Assembly (NCBI GenBank): GCA_009777155.1
Contig: WRMK01000004.1
Location: forward strand, 1 to 38,174
DNA length: 38,174 bases
Origin: Oscillospiraceae bacterium
GTDB lineage: Bacteria > Bacillota > Clostridia > Oscillospirales > Ruminococcaceae
Direction: 5' to 3'
Shown here: positions 31,863-38,174 of the stretch, in pieces
How positions within the stretch are numbered: position 1 is the first letter of the stretch
Layout of the letters: every line of letters begins with the position of its first letter
Position numbers and translations under genes: made by a program
Notes under the pieces: model-generated
The model's database searches: none
Told to the model about the DNA's origin: nothing
What the model saw: the letters and a program-made list of their open reading frames with translations, nothing else

Positions 31863-33326
31863 ATGAGATTCAAGAAATTTATGCAGTTTTTCATCGTTGC
31901 CGCACTTGCAATCGGATTAATGACGGCTTGCAACGACACTCCCGACCCCGGCAATACCGGCGGTAGGGATAACCCGAATCCCACTGTAGAAGGTGAGACT
32001 CAAGGTGGTGGCGAGAATACAGGCGGTGGCGGCGGAGGAATGTCATACGACCTTTGCCCCTGCAACGACCCTACTCGTGACCTCGGCGGCGCGCATGTAA
32101 TCCTCGGCAACTGGTGGCAAGGCCCGCCAACCCCGCCGACGACACAGTATGCAGAAGACACCGAAGCTTATCGCAACATGATTCAGGAAAAGCACAACTT
32201 TACAATCGTGGAAGAACGTATCGCGACTTATGACTCGATGCCCGACATTGCGACCTTGTCGTTCATGAGCGGCGACCCCGCGGCGTCGATTTTCACGCTT
32301 GACAGCAGTGACACCATGAGCATGTTCAGGCGCGGGGTTTTCTACCCGCTGAGTGACGCGCCGAGCTTTAATCCTTATGATGAGAAGTGGAATCAGTTGG
32401 TGGTTGAGTCGATGACGTTTGATGACGTTGTGTATGGATTTGCACACGGCTACGAGCCTCGCGGCGGCGTCTTCTTCAACAAGAATGTCCTTGAAGAAGC
32501 CGGCATTGACCCCGAATCAATCTACGACCACCAAGCCGCTAATACTTGGACGTGGGACGTTTTCAACGAGATGTGCAGAACTGTGACACGTGACACCACC
32601 GGTAACGGCGAAATCGACGTTTTCGGGATTACCGCGTTCCACACCCGCACTCTTGACGCGGCACTTGCGAGCAATAATGCGAGATACGTCGGCAGAGATG
32701 CGGACGGCAGATTCTTCAACGCGTCCTTGTCGAACGAGTTTCTTGAGGCGGCGGTTTTTGTCCACAACTTGGCTATGAACGGCTTTGTAAGACCCGAGCC
32801 GGACGGCGTTGAGTGGAACTGGTTCATCGAAGGCTTTAACGAGGGTAACGCCGCGTTCCGTATCGCCGAAGAACACTCCAAGAGCGACCTGCGCGATGTT
32901 TCGTTCGACTGGGGCTTTGTATTCTTCCCGCGCGGCCCGCAGAACGACCGCGTAATTTCGACCTATCGTGAGAACATTCGCTTTGTACCTGCAAACGGAT
33001 TCACCCCGCAAGAAGTTGACGATATTCTGTTCGCGTTCGACCTCTTTACAGAACGCACTCCCGGTTGGGAAGACGACGAAATGGCGTGGAAATACGGCGC
33101 GTATCCCGACTACAGAGATTTACGTGCGGTTGATGAAACACTGGCAATGATGAGCACCGGAGCGAACGGCAACTTGAGCCTTGAGCCGTATATTATCGGC
33201 TTCCAAACCGGTAGAGTTTCGTGGGATATTTGGAACCCCGAGTACACCCCGATGGAGCTGATTGAAGGCGCGAGAGCCGAGTGGGAAAGTTTCATTGACG
33301 CCGCGAATGTGGCTTACTTTGGGTAA
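31863..33326 (+). CDS. Sugar-binding lipoprotein of the second ABC transporter
   Basis: The 487-aa protein has a lipoprotein signal (MRFKKFMQFFIVAALAIGLMTAC, Cys23), a Gly-rich linker (GGGENTGGGGGGMS) and a family 1 solute-binding fold: AHVILGNWW at the first strand, YGFAHGYEPRGGVFFNKNVLEEAGI in the middle and AFRIAEEHSKSDLRDVSFDWGFVFFPRG near the C-lobe. RBS AGGAGG is strong. It should feed the permease pair immediately upstream. The gene precedes a weak terminator and the GH10 gene, a layout that lets the binding protein be made in excess. Confidence 0.92.
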   Translation: MRFKKFMQFFIVAALAIGLMTACNDTPDPGNTGGRDNPNPTVEGETQGGGENTGGGGGGMSYDLCPCNDPTRDLGGAHVILGNWWQGPPTPPTTQYAEDTEAYRNMIQEKHNFTIVEERIATYDSMPDIATLSFMSGDPAASIFTLDSSDTMSMFRRGVFYPLSDAPSFNPYDEKWNQLVVESMTFDDVVYGFAHGYEPRGGVFFNKNVLEEAGIDPESIYDHQAANTWTWDVFNEMCRTVTRDTTGNGEIDVFGITAFHTRTLDAALASNNARYVGRDADGRFFNASLSNEFLEAAVFVHNLAMNGFVRPEPDGVEWNWFIEGFNEGNAAFRIAEEHSKSDLRDVSFDWGFVFFPRGPQNDRVISTYRENIRFVPANGFTPQEVDDILFAFDLFTERTPGWEDDEMAWKYGAYPDYRDLRAVDETLAMMSTGANGNLSLEPYIIGFQTGRVSWDIWNPEYTPMELIEGARAEWESFIDAANVAYFG

Positions 33327-33354
33327 GTAATTTAAGGTTATATAGTAAACAACG

Positions 33355-33390
33355 GGAGGGGATAATAGGTTATTCCCTCCTATTGTTTTA
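33355..33390 (+). terminator. Partial terminator between the binding protein and the GH10 gene
   Basis: Stem GGAGGGGATAA / TTATTCCCTCC (one wobble pair), loop TAGG, then TATTGTTTTA. The T-run is interrupted, so read-through into the xylanase gene is likely. Confidence 0.7.
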
Positions 33391-33420
33391 TGGACGATTG
33401 CATGTTAATTGGAGGACATC

Positions 33421-35181
33421 ATGAGAAAGATTGTTGCAAGTCTGCTGATTTGTGCGATGTTGATTTCGGCTTGTGAGAAAACGCCGCCTGTGGTTGTTGA
33501 AGAACCGTCTTCGCCGGTAATCAACCCGGTTCTGCCGACTGTGGTTGACGGGGACGGCGAGGACGTGGAAGACCCTGCTGTGGTGAACCCGCAAGACCCT
33601 GCGCCGTCTTTAGTGACACCGCCGCAAGTCGGGTTCGAGGTGGTGTTTGCGGAGGATTTTGAGGGCGGGACGTCGGCTTTTACGGCGCGAGGTAGTGAAA
33701 CGCTTGCGATTGTAGACGACGGCTTTCAAAGCGAGAAGTGCCTTGTTGTAGTTGACCGAACTGCCGCTTGGAACGGCCCTAAGATTAGCTTGACAAATAT
33801 AGTCGAGCCGGGTACCTTGTACGAGTTTCGCGCTATGATTAAGTACGATTTTGTGCCCGAAGTCACGACAGAGCGGCTTACCGCCTCGCTTGAAATCGGC
33901 TTGGGCGGCGTGATTAACTATTCGGGGGAGGCGCATGTGCAGGCGGTTTTGGGCGAGTGGGCTGAAATCGCGGGGACGTTTAGCACACCCGAAAATTTCA
34001 CGAGTTTCGCGCTGTACTTTGAGGGCGGGGCTGAAATTGACGGCGAGTTTTGCGAGATTTACCTTGATGATGTGGAAATAAAAAAGGTAAATGCTGAAAA
34101 GCTTCCCGCGGATTTACTGCCGCCGATTTTTGAGGTACACGAGGATTATTTTTCAATCGGTGTCGGCGTCGTCATGGCGGACTTGCAGAATTCCGATAGT
34201 GCCGCGTTAATCAATCATCATTTCAACAGTATCACAATGGGCAACGAGATGAAGCCGTCGTCGCTTTTGGACAGGGCAGGGAGCATTGCCGACCCTGACG
34301 GTGCGCCCGCAATCAGGACTGCGGTGCTTGATGAGTGCCTTTCGTATGCAAGGGATAACGGCTTGAAAATGCGCGGGCATACGCTTGTGTGGCATGAGCA
34401 GACGCCGCTCTGGTTCTTCAAGGAGGGCTATTCGCAGGACGTCAACGCCGCGAATGTTAGTCGTGAGGTAATGCTTGCGAGATTAGAAAGTTACATCGAG
34501 ACTGTGTTGAGTTACTGCCAAGAGAATTACCCGGGTGTAATTTATGCGTGGGACGTGGTGAATGAGGCGATTGACACCGCGAGTGCCGATGAGAACAAGA
34601 TTCGCGATATGCACGCGGGTGCGCCGAACCCGTGGTATGAGGTCGTGGGGGCTGATTATGTTGAGCAGGCGTTTTATTTTGCGCGGAAGTACGCCGAGGA
34701 TGACGTAAAGCTGTTCTACAACGATTACAACGAGTATCACTTGAATAAACTTATGCCGATAACCGCGCTTTTGAGTGAGTTGAAGCAGAAGGACCTCGTG
34801 GACGGCATGGGCATGCAGGCGCATATCGGCATGAGCGACCCCGCCGTAATCGACTTTCAGTGGGCGGTGTTGCAGTATGCCGAGTTGGGGCTTGAGATTC
34901 AAGTCACCGAGTTGGATATTAATCTCGGGTCTAATTCGGAGGAGGATTTGATGCGGCAGGCGATAAGGTATCGGCAGCTGATGAATATTTTCCGATACTG
35001 CGTCGATAACGGGCTGGCGAATATCACGAATGTCACGGTCTGGGGCTTGTCCGACCGCGATACTTGGCTGAATTTCCGCGACGGCGGGGGGAGGAAGTAT
35101 CCGCTGTTGTTTGATGATTATTTGTATCCTAAGATGGCTTTTTGGGGGTTTGTGTTGGATGAATCTGTGCCTCACTGGTAG
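33421..35181 (+). CDS. GH10 endo-1,4-beta-xylanase lipoprotein with N-terminal CBM
   Basis: The start is ATG 33421 with GGAGG 5 nt upstream. The 586-aa protein has a lipobox (LISAC, Cys18), a Pro/Val-rich linker, a CBM4/9- or CBM22-like module at about 70-220 (VVFAEDFEGGTSAF to IYLDDVEIKKV) and a GH10 barrel at about 235-585. The active site is complete: WDVVNEAID with acid/base E382 and EIQVTELDI with nucleophile E497; the HTLVWHEQTP motif is also present. It cleaves internal xylan bonds on the cell surface and supplies oligomers to the transporters upstream. This is the only intact glycosidase in the window. Confidence 0.95.
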   Translation: MRKIVASLLICAMLISACEKTPPVVVEEPSSPVINPVLPTVVDGDGEDVEDPAVVNPQDPAPSLVTPPQVGFEVVFAEDFEGGTSAFTARGSETLAIVDDGFQSEKCLVVVDRTAAWNGPKISLTNIVEPGTLYEFRAMIKYDFVPEVTTERLTASLEIGLGGVINYSGEAHVQAVLGEWAEIAGTFSTPENFTSFALYFEGGAEIDGEFCEIYLDDVEIKKVNAEKLPADLLPPIFEVHEDYFSIGVGVVMADLQNSDSAALINHHFNSITMGNEMKPSSLLDRAGSIADPDGAPAIRTAVLDECLSYARDNGLKMRGHTLVWHEQTPLWFFKEGYSQDVNAANVSREVMLARLESYIETVLSYCQENYPGVIYAWDVVNEAIDTASADENKIRDMHAGAPNPWYEVVGADYVEQAFYFARKYAEDDVKLFYNDYNEYHLNKLMPITALLSELKQKDLVDGMGMQAHIGMSDPAVIDFQWAVLQYAELGLEIQVTELDINLGSNSEEDLMRQAIRYRQLMNIFRYCVDNGLANITNVTVWGLSDRDTWLNFRDGGGRKYPLLFDDYLYPKMAFWGFVLDESVPHW

Positions 35182-35281
35182 GGCGCAGAGGGTGGGGGTG
35201 CGGGGGTCTATATCTGCCCTACGGAGCAGTTCGCATAAAGAAGAAAAATTATAAGGCAATCGTTAAAGCAGTATTATAATA

Positions 35282-35306
35282 GTACCCGCCTTTTGGAGGT
35301 GGGTAC
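35282..35306. terminator. Hairpin between the xylan locus and the 3' island
   Basis: GTACCCGCC, loop TTTTGGA, GGTGGGTAC (one wobble pair). It lies between convergent genes and could serve both. No gene is seen in 35182-35349. Confidence 0.5.
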
Positions 35307-35349
35307 TTAATTTCAAATATGCATTAGACGGATTACCCTATTGCGGGAC

Positions 35350-35904
35350 TTAATTAACAGTCAATATCTTTTTAATATATTCTCTCAAAACATTTGTCGA
35401 TTCAATTAATCCCAAAGTAGCGGTATTAATCGAAAAATCAACTTTTTCCGGATATTCAAACACATCTACTTCTTTATAATGTTTACTGATGTGTTCATCG
35501 TTTTGCCCTATAATTTTTATGGGTACGGTGGTAAACAGCCCCTCTCTTGATTTTACATAGAGCTTTTTGTCATCTCGTTTTTCACAAATTTCAATAGGAC
35601 ATTCAATGTGTATCCATTTGAGATTAGTTAGCATTTCACTTGCCAAATCCCTATATTTTTCTAAGTTTGCAGTTGCAGAGATTATGACATTTATACCGTT
35701 TTTATTAAGCTGGTGACAAGTATAAATGATACCTCTATAAACAAATTCACGCTCCCCTTGAGCAAACATAGGACTTGGTGTTAAGAATTTTCGCATTTCA
35801 TCTGAATCTAAATGCGTTAATTCAAACTCATCTCGCACTGCGGATGCCAACGTGGTTTTTCCGCTTGACGGTAAACCCATCAACCAAAAAGTGTGTGTTT
35901 TCAA
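35350..35904 (-). CDS. APS-kinase-like P-loop kinase
   Basis: The likely start is TTG 35904, because GGAGG lies 8 nt upstream; the ORF-track ATG at 35919 is part of that RBS. The 184-aa protein reads FWLMGLPSSGKTT (Walker A), then LTHLDSDEMRKFL, which resembles the LDGDxxR element of adenylyl-sulfate kinases, and then GINVIISATANLEKYRD. No sulfate-assimilation genes are nearby, so the substrate may be something else, such as a sugar, a nucleotide or a small signal. It is the last gene of an AT-rich minus-strand cluster. Confidence 0.75.
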   Translation of the reverse strand: MKTHTFWLMGLPSSGKTTLASAVRDEFELTHLDSDEMRKFLTPSPMFAQGEREFVYRGIIYTCHQLNKNGINVIISATANLEKYRDLASEMLTNLKWIHIECPIEICEKRDDKKLYVKSREGLFTTVPIKIIGQNDEHISKHYKEVDVFEYPEKVDFSINTATLGLIESTNVLREYIKKILTVN

Positions 35905-35925
35905 AATTACAACCTCCATTAATTA

Positions 35926-36633
35926 TTATAGAATTTTAACTGAAAAAAGAAACGAAATCATATTTATAAAAGATAATATATTAATAAATAAAAAGACATA
36001 TGAAAACTTCAACAAATCATAACGAAAATCTGTGACTGTCGATAACGAATATATTCCGTGAACCAATTCTTCGAGCACATCTTTAGACGTGATAATTTTA
36101 TTAGCCGCTTTTTCATAGTCGTCATAACTAAAAGTTAATATATATTTAGGAGCGGTATATGCGTGTACTTTACCTACCCGCTCTTTCCCGCTTTTTTTCT
36201 GAAACCATTTAGCTAATATTTTCGATTCCACCGGGATTAAACAGAAAACCACAAAAAAAGTTGTTGCAAAAAAAGAAAATAAAAACACAATTGACACCGC
36301 TCGAAAAATGGCGATTTCTATATTGGAAAGTGCCGTATAATCATTTAATATATTTATTGAGATAGTTATAAATGCCGAAACGACAAATGCCAAAACAACC
36401 ATAATTATAGATGCTCTATGGTATACGGACATTTTTAATCCATCTATTCGTTCGTGGCAATATTTAAAAAACTCAATTTGGTGTTCGATGTTCTCATAGC
36501 CATCGTCAGAGATTTCTTTATTTACAAGATTTTCGACGTTAAGGTTTTCAATGTTCAGACTCCCAATCCTTGCACCCGTTAAGGGGTTACGCATTTCAAA
36601 ACTCTTCTCTTTTGGTTTAGTTTTTCTTGCCAT
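35926..36633 (-). CDS. Multi-pass membrane protein of unknown function in the 3' island
   Basis: The 235-aa protein starts at ATG 36633 (GAGGAG 8 nt upstream; the 36672 start has no RBS). A basic N-terminus and a soluble helical stretch (NIEHQIEFFKYCHERIDGLKM) lead to two membrane helices (IIMVVLAFVVSAFITISI; VSIVFLFSFFATTFFVVFCL), a cytoplasmic region and a final pair of hydrophobic helices. The layout of a helical ERID-type stretch before a membrane pair recalls membrane effectors of bacterial defence systems, but I cannot assign it to a known family. Base composition is AT-rich like its neighbours. Confidence 0.65.
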   Translation of the reverse strand: MARKTKPKEKSFEMRNPLTGARIGSLNIENLNVENLVNKEISDDGYENIEHQIEFFKYCHERIDGLKMSVYHRASIIMVVLAFVVSAFITISINILNDYTALSNIEIAIFRAVSIVFLFSFFATTFFVVFCLIPVESKILAKWFQKKSGKERVGKVHAYTAPKYILTFSYDDYEKAANKIITSKDVLEELVHGIYSLSTVTDFRYDLLKFSYVFLFINILSFINMISFLFSVKIL

Positions 36634-36709
36634 TGTAAATTCTCCTCGTTTTGTCTTTTTAACACCTCGCACAACCTCTTTAAGGACAGTCGAACAAACT
36701 GTATTTAAT

Positions 36710-37729
36710 CTACCCCAAATCCCCCAACATAACCTGCCTATCCACCGAAAATAAATCCCTTAATCTCGCATGAGAATACGCTTTGACAGAGTGCTTTTCA
36801 ACCATTCCAATTATCCCCGAAACAGTAACAGCAGAACCGTGAACTCCTGTTTCTTTTACGATATTAGCGATTTGCCCGTCAATACTTTTGCTGAAACCGC
36901 CCGCTATATACGAGAAAAACGCAAGCGGCATTTTGCCGTCATAATAATTCTGCAAACCGCCGATGTAATTATGAACCATGCGGTTATGATGGTCATTGCT
37001 TATGGTGTATTTGCTGTATGCTTTGTTGTCGATAATGCCGCAATAACCCTCGCTGTCAGATAGAATCATAACGTCGGGAGTTAGCCCGATTGCACCGACA
37101 TGACGAGATTCAAACCCAAAAACAGTTTTGAATAATTCGGCAGTTGCTTTTTCAAAATCGAGTGCGTTGTCCCGCCCCTTGAACGCCATTTCAAAGTATT
37201 CTGTCATAAACGAGCCGATTGCTCCTCGTGGGTAAAGGCTCATCAAAGTTGTTTCAACAAATCTTGTTTCCGCACCGACCGTTTCTGCAATTTTGTCGAT
37301 TAAATCCGATGTGATTTTTCCGATAGGTTGTTTAAGTGATTCGGCGATAAACGCTTGCTTGATTTTGATTTCTGCAAGCATTTTCGGAGTTACGGTTGAG
37401 GCTTCGGTCAAGTTCCGCAAATCCTTTTTATGTTTAGGGTCAAGCCCGTATTTTCTTTGGAAAAACTCATGCTCGGCGGGGCGGTCAATAAACTTCGGCG
37501 TTTCGGCGAGTATCACCCTAACCTCGTCAGTTTTATCGGGCAATATTCGTATCGCTCTATCGTCTTCGCTACGTTTTGCAAGCTGTGTATATTCGAGCCA
37601 GTTTTGAATTGTATTTGCCACGTCCATTAAGTTCCCGAAAGGGTTTTCCTTGTTTAGCCCCTTGCTTGAAGGGTATTTTTCAAAGAAATCCTTATCAAGT
37701 GCCGCCTCGCCTTTTTGCCGGAACAACAA
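36710..37729 (-). CDS. Restriction-endonuclease-like protein with FokI-type cleavage domain
   Basis: The 339-aa protein has an N-terminal region of about 180 residues of unknown fold (NPFGNLMDVANTIQNWLEYT, FFQRKYGLDPKHKKDLRN) and a C-terminal PD-(D/E)xK nuclease domain. The core TPDVMIL...GYCGIIDNKAYSK mirrors the FokI cleavage-domain core (PDGAIY...YGVIVDTKAYSGG), giving catalytic D219, D234 and K236. The lead-in DFEKATAELFKTVFGFESRHVG and the tail FFSYIAGGFSKSIDGQIANI match the same fold in order. The start is a TTG without a strong RBS. The frame stays open for 16 codons further upstream (FTETEACYKKVVDKLL), so the true N-terminus may be longer or frameshifted. DNA cleavage, possibly as part of restriction, is inferred. 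Confidence 0.75.
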   Translation of the reverse strand: MLFRQKGEAALDKDFFEKYPSSKGLNKENPFGNLMDVANTIQNWLEYTQLAKRSEDDRAIRILPDKTDEVRVILAETPKFIDRPAEHEFFQRKYGLDPKHKKDLRNLTEASTVTPKMLAEIKIKQAFIAESLKQPIGKITSDLIDKIAETVGAETRFVETTLMSLYPRGAIGSFMTEYFEMAFKGRDNALDFEKATAELFKTVFGFESRHVGAIGLTPDVMILSDSEGYCGIIDNKAYSKYTISNDHHNRMVHNYIGGLQNYYDGKMPLAFFSYIAGGFSKSIDGQIANIVKETGVHGSAVTVSGIIGMVEKHSVKAYSHARLRDLFSVDRQVMLGDLG

Positions 37730-37740
37730 TAGCTTGTCAA

Positions 37741-37983
37741 CTACCTTTTTATAACAGGCTTCTGTTTCTGTAAATCAATTAGCTTATCGCATTGTTTACA
37801 ATCAACCTGGTCAATACATACAGAACACGGTAATAGACCCATTCCGCAAAAAGGACAAGAACTTATTTGACAAGCAGTGGTATTGAAAACCTCGTTATCG
37901 CAATTGTTACAATAAACATCAAAATAACAAGTGTTAATGAACCCCAAATCATCCTTTTTCCCGACTGTCTCCGGCACTTTCAT
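37741..37983 (-). CDS. Four-CxxC zinc-ribbon protein
   Basis: The 80-aa protein carries CNNC, CPFC, CSVC and CKQC plus lone cysteines, enough for two zinc ribbons. A strong RBS (GGAGG, then TTTT) precedes the ATG. It ends 11 nt before the nuclease ORF start. Zinc ribbons of this kind often bind nucleic acid. Because the nuclease frame remains open under its last codons, this could be the N-terminal part of the nuclease separated by a frameshift. As a free protein it would be a small partner of the nuclease. Confidence 0.7.
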   Translation of the reverse strand: MKVPETVGKKDDLGFINTCYFDVYCNNCDNEVFNTTACQISSCPFCGMGLLPCSVCIDQVDCKQCDKLIDLQKQKPVIKR

Positions 37984-37995
37984 AAAACCTCCATT

Positions 37996-38172
37996 TCATA
38001 GTCGGGTAACCGACTTATAAAACACCTGTTCAGACTTTATTGTTTGCTTTTCAAACTTTATTTCACTAATAGGGTTAAACACAGTCATCATTTTAGGAAT
38101 ATCAGCAAGATTGCTAATAATAGTTAATGCGTATTGATTTGTGTATTCAATGGCTTTCTCATATTCATTTTT
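37996..38172 (-). CDS. 3' end of an unidentified gene, cut by the window edge
   Basis: An uninterrupted minus-strand frame of 58 codons enters from the right edge and ends FYKSVTRL with a TGA 12 nt before the zinc-ribbon start. It is not in the ORF track because its start is outside. The residues seen (KNEYEKAIEYTNQYALTIIS and ADIPKMMTVF) look like real protein, but I cannot assign a family. Next to a restriction-type nuclease, a methyltransferase would be a reasonable guess, with no direct support. Confidence 0.6.
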   Translation of the reverse strand, partial: KNEYEKAIEYTNQYALTIISNLADIPKMMTVFNPISEIKFEKQTIKSEQVFYKSVTRL

Positions 38173-38174
38173 AT

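Noticed and set aside
34483-35259. 258-aa minus-strand ORF opposite the GH10 gene
   Set aside because: Shadow of a gene with an intact GH10 active site; no RBS and no recognisable domain.

Overview
The window looks like chromosomal DNA from an anaerobic, Gram-positive-type member of the Clostridia, perhaps an uncultured gut, rumen or compost lineage near Oscillospirales. The reasons are AGGAGG-type ribosome binding sites, consensus sigma-A promoters, lipoprotein-type solute-binding proteins, the Fe-S scaffold/GGGtGRT pair, the DUF512 radical-SAM-like gene and the rpmF/DUF512/der/plsY/gpsA gene order. The taxonomic placement is inference; no rRNA or tRNA gene was seen.

Layout. (1) 1-3.0 kb, plus strand: the end of a response regulator, the Fe-S scaffold-like/GGGtGRT pair, and a hicB-hicA toxin-antitoxin pair behind a very good promoter. 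(2) 3.1-17.2 kb, minus strand: a long housekeeping block read from right to left: dacF-like carboxypeptidase, pgi, a small P-loop ATPase, rpmF, a DUF512 protein, der, an antitoxin/PIN-toxin pair, plsY, two GH11-xylanase-like surface proteins, gpsA, an EamA-type membrane protein and an HD-GYP protein. (3) 17.4-19.1 kb: a CmpB-like membrane protein and a divergent AraC-type regulator. (4) 19.5-35.2 kb, plus strand: a xylan-type polysaccharide uptake locus with a 994-aa solute-binding fusion protein, two permeases, an NHL-repeat protein, a Yip1 protein, a DUF5696 lipoprotein, two more permeases, a second solute-binding lipoprotein and a GH10 xylanase lipoprotein. No transport ATPase is present. 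(5) 35.3-38.2 kb, minus strand: an AT-rich accessory island with an APS-kinase-like P-loop protein, a membrane protein, a nuclease with a FokI-like cleavage domain, a four-CxxC zinc-ribbon protein and the tail of one more gene.

The genes of region 4 form a coherent unit. The GH10 enzyme cuts xylan at the cell surface, two CUT1-type transporters probably import the oligosaccharides using an ATPase encoded elsewhere, and the divergent AraC regulator is the likely switch. The two GH11-like proteins at 6-8 kb may belong to the same physiology, but both lack the catalytic acid/base glutamate.

The intergenic DNA is unusually rich in structured repeats. There are three unrelated families whose inverted arms are made of 7-bp tandem units, a family of short hairpins ending in CCCCTACA whose stems change with compensating substitutions, a 120-bp multi-hairpin element in two copies, a 266-bp nested structure that could be an RNA, and two copies of a leader element that each encode a 16-codon peptide ending exactly 4 nt before a gene start. 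These repeats, together with the 3' island, are the most novel content.
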